64,000 bases of DNA from UBA1724 sp963611685. Its GTDB lineage: Bacteria > Verrucomicrobiota > Lentisphaeria > Oligosphaerales > Oligosphaeraceae. The DNA lies in the NCBI GenBank assembly GCA_963611685.1, contig CAVDSU010000001.1, positions 1 to 64,000 of the forward strand. The letters are read 5' to 3'. A model generated the notes under the pieces. It was not told the DNA's origin, did no database searches, and was given only the letters and a program-made list of their open reading frames with translations. Of this stretch, positions 50,244-57,936 are shown piece by piece. Position 1 is the first letter of the stretch. Each line of letters starts with the position of its first letter. Made by a program: the position numbers and the translations under genes.

Positions 50244-50957
50244 ATGAAAGAAGACGTCATCTACTTCACCAGGAACTTCCTCTCCCCCTGCAGCCAGGCC
50301 GTCTGCAAGAGAATGGACGACATCCTCGTGCTCAATCCCGACGAGGACTGCACCGAGGCGCTCGCCAAGGCAAAGGCCGCCATCGTGGACGAAGACGACG
50401 AACGCCGCCAGGACACCATCAAGCTCCTGCTGAAGGCGAAGCTGCCCTTCGCCCTCTGCGGACTGGCCGGCGAGACCCCCGACTCCCTCAAGCGACTCTG
50501 GGCCGCCGCCAAGCGCCGGCACATCCAGGTCTGCTGGCTGGGCTCCTGGCGCTACGAATGGGCCATGGTCCGCCTCAAGGAAATCATCACCAGCGGCGTG
50601 CTGGGAAACCTCCAGCAGTTCCATCTCTCCAAGCCCGAGGGACAGGGCATCTTCGAACGACTCCGCGACCAGGACCTGCTCAACTGGCTCTCCGCCTACG
50701 GAAATGACGCCTCCAGCTCCTTCGAGGAACTCCCCGACGCAAACTTCCGCTACCGACTCACCGCTACCGGCGCCCGCGGCTCCGCCACCGCCACCATCCT
50801 GGACGGCGAACGAAACGAATTCTCCGTCACCCTCTGCGACGAACCCTCCCGACTGGAAACCCGCGTCTCCCGCCCCCTGGAAGCCGAGGTCGGATACCTC
50901 CTCTTCGCCATCCACTCCGGACGCCCCTGGACCATGCTGGGCAAGATTCCCAACTAG
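50244..50957 (+). CDS. Degenerate Gfo/Idh/MocA-like protein without dinucleotide motif
   Basis: Not confidently recognised. The 237 residues start MKEDVIYFTRNFLSPCSQAV and lack GxGxxG and EKP. The middle, LPFALCGLAGETPDSLKRLW (about 67-86) and WAMVRLKEIITSGVLGNLQQ (about 106-125), resembles the end of the Rossmann domain and the linker (RLKELIxSGxLGxxxxxR) of Gfo/Idh/MocA oxidoreductases, and a shortened beta-domain follows with EFSVTLCDEPSRLETRVSRP. I infer a family member that has lost the first half of its cofactor domain and is probably not an active dehydrogenase. Same strand as the M16 gene, 51 bp away, and may share its transcript. No ribosome site seen. Confidence 0.6.
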   Translation: MKEDVIYFTRNFLSPCSQAVCKRMDDILVLNPDEDCTEALAKAKAAIVDEDDERRQDTIKLLLKAKLPFALCGLAGETPDSLKRLWAAAKRRHIQVCWLGSWRYEWAMVRLKEIITSGVLGNLQQFHLSKPEGQGIFERLRDQDLLNWLSAYGNDASSSFEELPDANFRYRLTATGARGSATATILDGERNEFSVTLCDEPSRLETRVSRPLEAEVGYLLFAIHSGRPWTMLGKIPN

Positions 50958-51005
50958 CCCCGGAAAACAACCGGACAATCCTGTGCAATTCCTCTGTTTC
51001 ATAGC

Positions 51006-51033
51006 TTGAAAACGCAGGAAGGAGCACTAGATT
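51006..51033 (+). promoter_or_regulatory. Candidate promoter for rplM-rpsI
   Basis: TTGAAA (51006-51011), 16-bp spacer, TAGATT (51028-51033). A second option is TATAAT at 51077-51082, only 10 bp before the rplM ATG, which would give an almost leaderless mRNA. Confidence 0.35.
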
Positions 51034-51091
51034 AACAAACCTGCCGACAGGAACACTTTTTTTGTTGATAGCCAATTATAATTCCCCTAAC

Positions 51092-51538
51092 ATGAAAACC
51101 TTTCTCCCCAAGGAAAACGAAATCGAGCGCAAGTGGTGGATCGTAGATGCGGACCACCAGGTGCTCGGACGGATGGCCCGCCAGATCGCCATGATCCTCC
51201 GCGGAAAGCACAAGCCCATCTACACCCCCCACCTGGACACCGGCGACTACGTGGTGGTCACCAACGCCGCCAAGGTGGTCCTCACCGGACGCAAGTCCAC
51301 GGACAAGGAGTACCAGGACTTCAGCGGCTGGGTGAGCGGCCTGAAGCGCACCAGCGCCGAGACGATGCGCGAGAAGCATCCCGAGGAGATCATCAAGCGT
51401 GCCGTGTGGGGCATGATGCCCGACGGCAAGCTCGGCCGTGACCAGTTCCGCAAGCTGAAGGTCTACGCCGGCGAGCTCCCCGAACACAAGTATGTGGCCC
51501 AGGGTGCTCAGCCCCTGACCCTGAAGAACCAGTTTTAG
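51092..51538 (+). CDS. rplM: 50S ribosomal protein L13 (uL13)
   Basis: Early-assembly protein of the large subunit, 148 residues. MKTFLPKENEIERKWWIVDA (residues 1-20), VLGRMARQIAMILRGKHKP (about 24-42), the KxVLTGRKxxxKxYxxxxG region as VVLTGRKSTDKEYQDFSG, and RAVWGMMPDGKLGRDQFRKL near residue 110 agree with family order. I place the start at 51092 by homology; the leader lacks a Shine-Dalgarno. rpsI follows by 31 bp, the universal pair. Confidence 0.97.
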   Translation: MKTFLPKENEIERKWWIVDADHQVLGRMARQIAMILRGKHKPIYTPHLDTGDYVVVTNAAKVVLTGRKSTDKEYQDFSGWVSGLKRTSAETMREKHPEEIIKRAVWGMMPDGKLGRDQFRKLKVYAGELPEHKYVAQGAQPLTLKNQF

Positions 51539-51569
51539 TCTAAACAACTTTTGAGGACAGACGAGCATT

Positions 51570-51971
51570 ATGGCCCAAGACGCTAGCGAAGTGATTCTGA
51601 CCGTCGGTCGCCGCAAGTGCGCCAGCGCGCGCGTTCGCATGACCCGCGGCACCGGCAAGATCACGGTGAACCGCCGTGACTTCAGCGAGTATTTCACCAC
51701 CGAGTCCATCCGTGGATTCATCCAGCAGCCCCTGGTGCTGACCAGCAAGGCTGGCGAGTTCGACATCTACGCCACCGTCAATGGCGGCGGCGAGGTCGGT
51801 CAGGCTGGCGCCCTGCGCCACGGCATTGCCCGTGCGCTGGAGAAGTCGGAGGAGGCGTTGCGCGCTCCCCTGAAGAAGGCCGGCATGCTCACCCGTGACT
51901 CCCGCGAGAAGGAGCGTAAGAAGCCCGGTCAGCCCGGAGCCCGCAAGCGCTTCCAGTTCAGCAAGCGTTAG
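51570..51971 (+). CDS. rpsI: 30S ribosomal protein S9 (uS9)
   Basis: Head protein whose C-terminal tail reaches the P-site tRNA. 133 residues: VGRRKCASARVRMTRGTGKI (about 11-30), GQAGALRHGIARALEK (about 73-88), ending LTRDSREKERKKPGQPGARK and RFQFSKR, the invariant QFSKR terminus that contacts tRNA. The ATG lies 28 bp after rplM stop with GAGGAC upstream. Followed by a terminator. Confidence 0.97.
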   Translation: MAQDASEVILTVGRRKCASARVRMTRGTGKITVNRRDFSEYFTTESIRGFIQQPLVLTSKAGEFDIYATVNGGGEVGQAGALRHGIARALEKSEEALRAPLKKAGMLTRDSREKERKKPGQPGARKRFQFSKR

Positions 51972-52032
51972 TCGGACGGAGGAGGCATCCGGGATTTCCG
52001 GGGTGCCCCTCTCTTTCTCGACGCCTTCCAAG

Positions 52033-52065
52033 AGACGGCCTCCCTTCCGGGTGGCCGTCTTTTTT
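52033..52065 (+). terminator. Terminator after rpsI
   Basis: AGACGGCC (52033-52040), loop of 12, GGCCGTCT (52053-52060), then TTTTTT. Confidence 0.88.
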
Positions 52066-52133
52066 GTTTCCGCGCATTTCCCCCCTTTGAACAGTTTTCC
52101 CCCTCCCCTTCCCCTTTCAAGGAGGCAGATTTC

Positions 52134-53174
52134 ATGAATGAATCCGTCATCAGCGTCGGCATCATCGGCGGCAGTGGCTACTCTGGCGAGGAGCTGTTGC
52201 GTCTCCTGTTGCACCATCCCGGCGTGAAGCTCAGCGCCATCACCAGCCGTGAGAATGCCGGCAAGCGTGTAGGCGAGTTCTTCCCCCGCTATTCCGAGTG
52301 CGAATTGCGCTTCATGGCGCCCGACGTCGAGGAGATTGCGCGGATGTGCCAAGTGGTCTTCCTGGCGTTGCCCAACGGCCTGGCCTCCCAGTATGCCGCG
52401 CCGCTGTTGGAGAGGGGCTGCAAGATCATCGACCTCTCCGCCGACTTCCGCCTCCGGGATCCCGCCGTCTACGAGAAGTACTACAAGATGGCGCACCCGG
52501 CACCGGAGCTGATCAAGAAAGCGGTCTACGGCCTCCCCGAGCTCTATCGCGAGGAATTGAAGGGCGCGTCGCTGGTGGCCAATCCCGGTTGCTACGTCAC
52601 CAGCATCTTGTTGCCGACCACCGCGCTGTTGAAGGCGGGTGTGGCGTCCCCCGAGGGAATTGTCGCCATGTCCATGTCGGGTGTCACAGGCGCAGGCCGG
52701 AAGGTCTCCCTGGACTACATCTTCCCCGAATGCAACGAGAGCCTTCGTCCTTATGGCGTGACCTCCCATCGGCATCTGCCGGAGATTGAGCAGGAGCTGG
52801 CGGTGGCCGCGGGCGTGCCGCAGGTCGTCATGAACTTCCTGCCGCACCTGGTGCCCGTGAACCGCGGAATCCACTCCTCCATCCTCATGACGCCCACCGC
52901 CGGCAAGACCGCAGAGGACGCCCTGGCGGCACTGCAGGCCGCCTACGGCAAAGAGCCCTTCGTGCGCGTCTTGCCTCCCGGAAAGCTGGCGGACACCAAG
53001 CATGTGACCCGCACCAACCTCTGCGAGATCGGATGCGTCTACGAACCCCGCACCAACCGTCTCGTCGTCTCCAGCGCCATCGACAACCTGACCAAGGGCG
53101 CCAGCGGACAAGCCGTCCAGAACATGAATCTCCTCTGCGGCTTCCCCGAGACCATGGGACTGGAAGTCCAATAG
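52134..53174 (+). CDS. argC: N-acetyl-gamma-glutamyl-phosphate reductase
   Basis: NADPH-dependent third step of arginine biosynthesis. The 346 residues start ISVGIIGGSGYSGEELLRLL (residues 6-25; nucleotide site GxxGYxGxEL), then LALPNGLAS, DLSADFRLRD (about 101-110), VYGLPEL, and the active-site Cys in VANPGCYVTS (about 148-157). HRHLPEI supplies the catalytic His (about 209-215). AAGGAGG is 8 bp before the ATG. No other arg gene is near; argC stands alone between two terminators. Confidence 0.96.
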   Translation: MNESVISVGIIGGSGYSGEELLRLLLHHPGVKLSAITSRENAGKRVGEFFPRYSECELRFMAPDVEEIARMCQVVFLALPNGLASQYAAPLLERGCKIIDLSADFRLRDPAVYEKYYKMAHPAPELIKKAVYGLPELYREELKGASLVANPGCYVTSILLPTTALLKAGVASPEGIVAMSMSGVTGAGRKVSLDYIFPECNESLRPYGVTSHRHLPEIEQELAVAAGVPQVVMNFLPHLVPVNRGIHSSILMTPTAGKTAEDALAALQAAYGKEPFVRVLPPGKLADTKHVTRTNLCEIGCVYEPRTNRLVVSSAIDNLTKGASGQAVQNMNLLCGFPETMGLEVQ

Positions 53175-53188
53175 GGCAAATCCCAAGC

Positions 53189-53228
53189 AAAAGGGCCGGG
53201 AGGACATGAGATCCTTCCGGCCCTTTTT
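53189..53228. terminator. Bidirectional terminator between argC and the PHP gene
   Basis: 16-bp stem: 53189-53204 with 53212-53227 (one G-T pair), loop CATGAGA, A-run on the left and TTTTT on the right; the flanking genes are convergent. Confidence 0.92.
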
Positions 53229-53259
53229 GGTTTTTACGGACAATTCCCGAAAGCGGCGG

Positions 53260-54591
53260 CTACAGCTCCCAGGTGCCGCGGTGTGCGGCGACGCGGATGC
53301 GCTCCAGATTCTTCTCCGGCTCGTTGTCTGCCAACTCCCGGCGGACGGCAGCGGGAGGCACGGGGAGCGCGCCCACGGAGGCAAAGAAGTCATTCCGGTC
53401 GTTGACATTGGGGAATTCCTCCTTGGCGCGTGCGTCGGTGTAGGAGACATCGGCGTAGCGCAGCAGCGTGGTGTGTCCGAAGAGCACATTGGCGCCGTGC
53501 AGGAAGCTCATGCGGAGGGGCTTCATGGCCTCGGCCTCGAAATCATCCACCTTGCGCTGTCCGGGCTTGTTGCACTCCGTGCCGACAATGATGGGCATTC
53601 CCAGCTCATTGGCGACGGCGACGTATTCGTTGAGGGCCTTCACCCGCACCGCCTGCTTCTCGGGGTCCTTGAAGTTCCAGTTGCGGTCGGGAATGATGTT
53701 CACCATCTCCACACCCTTGGACTTCAGGCACTCCAGCTGCTCGCGAGGATTGGCCTCGCCGGGCAGAGAGCCATCCAGCCAGGCGCTGCAGGGAATCGCG
53801 CGGCAGGACCGAATGAGGGAGATGACCTGTTCCAGAGGCGGGAAGGTCTCCTCGGTGGGCTGCACATATCCCAGACCGCCACGCTTCATGAGCTTGCCAC
53901 GCAGATACTCATTCATGGCATTGGGGCTCTTAGCAGCCAACTCCGCCTCGTCCTCCTGGAAGACCTCCGCCCAGAAGCGGACGGCCGCCTCCACAGAACC
54001 ATGGTGGCGAATGGGGAGGTCGTAGTATCCACGGACGATATGGCGCTCCGTAGCGTTCTTCTCGGGAGTGAGGGGCAGCACGTGGTCCTCGTAGGAGAGG
54101 TGGCAGCATTCGGGCAACGCTTGGTTGATGCGCTTGATCAGCGCGCGGTTGCGGCTATGGGACTGTTCCAGCTGCTCCTCAAAGGCATCGGAGTTGGAGC
54201 CGTCCACGAAGCCCGTGCCCATGAAGTAGAAGACGCCGGGCTCGCCGGGGGAATTGATCTCCTTGTCGGCGTATTCCGAGAAGAAGACGCGGCTCTCGAA
54301 GGATGCGGCCACCCGCAGCCCCAGCAGATCGCCTGCGGCCATGAACTCCTCTACGCCCTGGATCACATCAAAATCGCACAGCGCGGCGCCGTAGAGGCCC
54401 ATTCTGCGCATCTCATAAGCAATGCGGCTGGGAGACCACCCCTCTCCGTTGTAGGAGTAGAAGGAGTGGACGTGCATATTCATCGCCCGGGAACAAGGGA
54501 GGAATTCCGTAGAGGCGGCGAGAGTCTGAAGGGCCGCTACGCGTTTCCAGGGGTTGAAGGAAGAAAGCTGTTCAATCAGTTTGGATTCCAT
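53260..54591 (-). CDS. PHP-domain phosphoesterase-like protein
   Basis: The 443-residue protein has a polymerase-and-histidinol-phosphatase fold: NMHVHSFYSYNGEGWSPSRI (about 38-57) is the HxH plus helix of motif I, GLYGAALCDFDVIQGVEEFM (about 65-84) gives the second metal motif with Asp where DH is usual, and SFESRVFFSE supplies the Glu (about 98-107). The C-terminal half contains VGTECNKPGQRKVDDFEAEA (about 365-384), a separate metal-like patch. Such large PHP proteins without a polymerase are mostly uncharacterised; hydrolysis of a phosphoester is inferred. Start at 54591 chosen as first ATG; no Shine-Dalgarno. It has its own AT-rich upstream region. Confidence 0.75.
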   Translation of the reverse strand: MESKLIEQLSSFNPWKRVAALQTLAASTEFLPCSRAMNMHVHSFYSYNGEGWSPSRIAYEMRRMGLYGAALCDFDVIQGVEEFMAAGDLLGLRVAASFESRVFFSEYADKEINSPGEPGVFYFMGTGFVDGSNSDAFEEQLEQSHSRNRALIKRINQALPECCHLSYEDHVLPLTPEKNATERHIVRGYYDLPIRHHGSVEAAVRFWAEVFQEDEAELAAKSPNAMNEYLRGKLMKRGGLGYVQPTEETFPPLEQVISLIRSCRAIPCSAWLDGSLPGEANPREQLECLKSKGVEMVNIIPDRNWNFKDPEKQAVRVKALNEYVAVANELGMPIIVGTECNKPGQRKVDDFEAEAMKPLRMSFLHGANVLFGHTTLLRYADVSYTDARAKEEFPNVNDRNDFFASVGALPVPPAAVRRELADNEPEKNLERIRVAAHRGTWEL

Positions 54592-54966
54592 AAAGCAGGA
54601 GGAGAGCACAATAGAAGGCACGGGGACACTTCGGAACGAGACGAGGAAGCGAGAGGTCCTGATACAGCAAACTCACATAGGATCCGGTCGTTTCCCCCAA
54701 TACGAAACGCCAATAATTTACCCCAGCACACCACCCTGCGCCATGACAAAAACAGCCTCAAGAGGGCTTATTTTGAAAAATTTTCGCCAGCGAATTATGT
54801 AAATTCGTGACAACAAACGAGATATTATAACAATTCGAGACACCCTGCGACACTTTTCCGCCCCTTAAAAATCCCCTGTCTTTCCCCAAAACAAAGGGGG
54901 CGGAGGGGGGCAATTTGGTGCCCTTCTCCGCCCGGGATGCGCTGGATTGTGTGGTGCTGTTTTTTT
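54592..54966. promoter_or_regulatory. AT-rich spacer with a CGAATT-N5-AATTCG palindrome
   Basis: This 375-bp region has no gene. It holds a perfect 17-bp dyad (CGAATT at 54791-54796, AATTCG at 54802-54807) and, on the minus strand, TTATAAT (around 54822-54829) as a likely -10 for the PHP gene, with no good -35. Base composition here is much lower in GC than in the flanking genes. A further AATTCG lies at 54832-54837. Confidence 0.45.
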
Positions 54967-55890
54967 TCAGCGCTGGAGGGTCCCGATGAGATCCGAGACC
55001 CTCGCGACATTGTGGGCATCCAGCCACTGGTTCATTTCCTCAGGGATTGTGAGGAGGCATTTGGGGTTGGTGAAGATGGCGGTTCCCACGCCCACGGCGG
55101 TGGCTCCCGCCATCATGAATTCCAGGGCGTCCTTGCCATTGCCAACGCCTCCCATGCCGATGATCGGCGTATTGGGGACGGCCTGGTGCGCCTCATAGAC
55201 CTTCAGCAGCGCCACGGGCTTCAGGGCGGGTCCGGAGAATCCTCCCGTAAAGTTCGCTAGCCTGCTGTGGCGCGTCTCCAGATCGATGGCGAGTCCGGTG
55301 AGGGTATTGATGAGGGAGACCATATCGCTGCCCGCATCCACCACGGCCTTCGCGAACTCCCCGATGCGGGTGACGTTCGGCGAGAGCTTCGTGATCACGG
55401 GGAGGCTCGTGGCCTTTCGGACGGCAGAGACCACCTTCGCCGCCTGCACGGGATCCGTGCCGAAGGCGATGCCGCCGGCTTTCACGTTGGGGCAGGAGAT
55501 ATTCACCTCCAAGGCGGCAATGCCCTCCTTTTCCGCCTCCAGGCGGGCGGCCACCTCGCCGTACTGTTCGATGGTGCGTCCCCAGATATTCACGAAGATG
55601 GGGCAATCCAGGGTGCGCAGCCGCGGCAGGTAGTGTGGATCGTGAATGAACTTCTCGATGCCGGGGTTCTCCAAGCCGATGGCATTGAGAATGCCGCCAT
55701 AGACCTCCGTGGTGCGGGGCATGGGATTTCCGGGGTTTTCGAAAGGAGAGACGCCCTTCACCGTGATGGCGCCCTGCCGTTCGGGGGGCACCAGGGCGGC
55801 GTATTCCTCGCCGTAACCGAAGGTTCCGGAGGCGGTGACAATGGGATTCCGCAGGGAGATCCCGCCTAGATTCACAGAGAGGTCGGCCAT
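54967..55890 (-). CDS. pyrD: Dihydroorotate dehydrogenase, class 1B catalytic subunit
   Basis: Fourth step of pyrimidine synthesis, oxidising dihydroorotate on FMN. The 307 residues start MADLSVNLGGISLRNPIVTA, then SGTFGYGEEY (about 21-30), VKGVSPFENPGNPMPR (about 45-60, FMN/substrate), LEVNISCPNVKAGG with the catalytic Cys (about 125-138) and GMGGVGNGKDALEFMMAGAT (about 235-254). The NxSCPN with Cys and the GM/I GG ending are those of the NAD-linked class 1B enzyme, which needs PyrK; pyrK is not in view. The start at 55890 is by homology; 55929 would add 13 residues. Last gene of the SPFH-ATPase-ABC-ruvC run. Confidence 0.95.
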   Translation of the reverse strand: MADLSVNLGGISLRNPIVTASGTFGYGEEYAALVPPERQGAITVKGVSPFENPGNPMPRTTEVYGGILNAIGLENPGIEKFIHDPHYLPRLRTLDCPIFVNIWGRTIEQYGEVAARLEAEKEGIAALEVNISCPNVKAGGIAFGTDPVQAAKVVSAVRKATSLPVITKLSPNVTRIGEFAKAVVDAGSDMVSLINTLTGLAIDLETRHSRLANFTGGFSGPALKPVALLKVYEAHQAVPNTPIIGMGGVGNGKDALEFMMAGATAVGVGTAIFTNPKCLLTIPEEMNQWLDAHNVARVSDLIGTLQR

Positions 55891-55944
55891 GGCATCAAGC
55901 GATTTGAGGGAGAAGAAGAGCGGGCGCATTCGCCCGGAGATTGT

Positions 55945-56613
55945 TTAGAGGGGCTTTTCCAGCTCCACGGCGGGATTCATGAGGGCGGCGGCATGGCAGA
56001 TCGCCAGCGCCAGGGCGTCCGTGGAGTCGTTGGCCAAGTTATCCACCTGGATCTTCAGGAATTTGGAGACCATGAGCGCCACCTGCTCCTTGGTGGAGTC
56101 GCCACGGCCCGCCACAGTCTGCTTCACGCGACGGGGCGCGTATTCGTAGACGGGCAGCTGCGCCTCCGCCAATACGCCCAGGACGGCGCCGCGGGCGGTT
56201 CCCAGGACGATGGCGGTGCGGGCATTCCGGCAATAGAAGCCGCCCTCAATGGCCACGGCGTCGGGAGAATAGCGCTCGATGAGCCCCTTAATGGCATTGT
56301 TGAGGTGGCGCATGCAGTCCGTGATGGATGCCTTGGGGGGATTCACGATCACGCCGCAATCCACCGCAGACCACTTCTTTCCCTGGACATCGACAATTCC
56401 CCAGCCCGTCTTGCGCAGGGCGGTATCCATTCCCAGGATGCGCACCCGTTCGACCACGCCGCGAGAATCCACGACCTGGGGCCGTGCGTGCGTGCGCGGC
56501 AAATTGAGGACCTTCCAGCCCGTCTTGCCAGAGGAATCGGGAGTCTCCCCCCGCTTCCGTGCCTCCGAGGCCGCCAGGAGCGCCTGGAGCTTATCGTCGT
56601 TTTTCACCCCCAT
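55945..56613 (-). CDS. ruvC: Crossover junction endodeoxyribonuclease RuvC, possibly with N-terminal extension
   Basis: Resolves Holliday junctions with RuvAB. RNase H-like core: VRILGMDTALRKTGWGIV (about 57-74, Asp), AIEGGFYCRNARTAIVLGTA (about 119-138, Glu), YAPRRVKQTVAGRGDSTKEQ (about 157-176) and DSTDALALAICHA (about 195-207, last Asp/His). From the ATG at 56613 the protein has 222 residues with 56 unusual ones at the front (KRGETPDSSGKTGWKVLNLP); a GTG at 56445 (GTGCGCATCCTG) would give 166 residues, exactly family length. Neither has a Shine-Dalgarno, so the extension may not be translated. ruvA and ruvB are not adjacent. Confidence 0.9.
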   Translation of the reverse strand: MGVKNDDKLQALLAASEARKRGETPDSSGKTGWKVLNLPRTHARPQVVDSRGVVERVRILGMDTALRKTGWGIVDVQGKKWSAVDCGVIVNPPKASITDCMRHLNNAIKGLIERYSPDAVAIEGGFYCRNARTAIVLGTARGAVLGVLAEAQLPVYEYAPRRVKQTVAGRGDSTKEQVALMVSKFLKIQVDNLANDSTDALALAICHAAALMNPAVELEKPL

Positions 56614-56668
56614 GGCGGGAAAGCAAAAAGTTCCCCCGGAAGGAAATCCGGGGGAACGAGAGAGCGTG

Positions 56669-57883
56669 CTACTTCTTGAGGTTGAGACCGGCGAGCTTCT
56701 TGTTGAGCTCCTCGCGGGCCTTGGCGTCCTCTTCGTCGCGGGCTGCCTTCTGAGCGGCGGCCTCCTCGGCGGCGGTGGGCTCCGACTGACCCTTCAGGCC
56801 CTCCAGCGCCTTCTGCTTCTCGGCGTCCTTCGCCTCCTTGGCAGCGCGCAACTGCGCCTCCGCCTTGGCGGCCTCCGCCTTCCGGGCATCGGCCTCGCGG
56901 TCGCCCTGCAGGGACTTGAGGAGATCGGCGCCCGAGGGGGCCTCGGCACCGCCCTGCAGATACTCGGGCATGGCGCCGGGGGCGTGCGCGCCTGCGGTAG
57001 AGACATTCTGCTCGGTGGCCTTTCGGACGACCTCCAGGAAGAAGTCCTCCAAATCCCGTCCCGGATTGTCCACCTTCACGCGATCCAGATCCTTGATGCC
57101 GTGGGCGGCAAAGAACTGCCGCAACTCGTCGACGGTCTCGGAGGAGAGCTTGGGAGTGACGATTTGGGTCTTGTCCTCTTCGCGGAGGATGTCATCCAGC
57201 AGGCCCTCCGCGCGGATCTGTCCACCATAGAGGACCACCACGCGCTCGCAGACATCCTGGACATCGGCCAGCAGGTGGCTGCAGAGGATGACGGTCTTTC
57301 CGCGGCTGGCCAACAGGCGGATCACGTCCTTGACCTCGCGGCAGCCGATGGGATCCAGACCGCTGGTGGGCTCATCGAGGATGACCAGATCGGGGTCGTT
57401 GACCAGTGCCTGAGCCAGGCCGATGCGTCGTGCCATTCCCTTGGAGAACTCGCCCACGGGGCGATCGACGGCGTGTGCCAGTCCGACCATCTCCAGGAGC
57501 TGTCCGGAGCGTTCTTTGCGCTGCTGGGCATCCAGTCCGAAGAGTGCGCCATAGAAATCGAGGGTTTCGGCGGCGGTGAGGTACTTGTAGAGGTAGGTCT
57601 CCTCGGGGAGGTATCCGATGCGGCTCTTGATGGCCACATTCTGGGGATCCTGCCCAAAGACCCGCAGCTCGCCGCGCGTGGGGTAGAGGAGTCCCAAAAT
57701 CATCTTGATGGTGGTGGACTTGCCGGAGCCGTTGGGGCCCAGCAGACCGAATACCTCGCCCTTCCGGATCTGCAAGTTCAGGCCATTGACGGCACGCGCC
57801 TTCGGACGATTCCAGAAATCCTTGAAGATCTTGGTCAGGCCGACGGCCTCTACCACCATTTCTTCTTTCTTCTCTTCAGCCAT
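56669..57883 (-). CDS. ABC transporter ATP-binding protein with long charged C-terminal tail
   Basis: Nucleotide-binding subunit of an ABC exporter-like system (closest to the CcmA/NatA type). Residues 10-245: Walker A LLGPNGSGKSTT (48-59), Q-loop YLPEETYLYKYL (about 92-103), signature FSKGMARRIGLAQAL (about 146-160, SKGM for the usual SGGM), Walker B LVILDEPTSGLDP (about 166-178) and switch His in LCSHLL. About residues 300-404 are a low-complexity Ala/Lys/Glu tail (KAEAAKAEAQLRAAKEAKDA in the middle), likely a coiled coil. No permease gene is present within the window on either side; it could be distant or in front of the right edge. It follows the P-type ATPase by 53 bp on the same strand. 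Confidence 0.9.
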   Translation of the reverse strand: MAEEKKEEMVVEAVGLTKIFKDFWNRPKARAVNGLNLQIRKGEVFGLLGPNGSGKSTTIKMILGLLYPTRGELRVFGQDPQNVAIKSRIGYLPEETYLYKYLTAAETLDFYGALFGLDAQQRKERSGQLLEMVGLAHAVDRPVGEFSKGMARRIGLAQALVNDPDLVILDEPTSGLDPIGCREVKDVIRLLASRGKTVILCSHLLADVQDVCERVVVLYGGQIRAEGLLDDILREEDKTQIVTPKLSSETVDELRQFFAAHGIKDLDRVKVDNPGRDLEDFFLEVVRKATEQNVSTAGAHAPGAMPEYLQGGAEAPSGADLLKSLQGDREADARKAEAAKAEAQLRAAKEAKDAEKQKALEGLKGQSEPTAAEEAAAQKAARDEEDAKAREELNKKLAGLNLKK

Positions 57884-57936
57884 GGTTGGTTCTTCCTGTG
57901 TAAGGTATGATCAAAAGGGGGGTGGGGATTCTCTTT

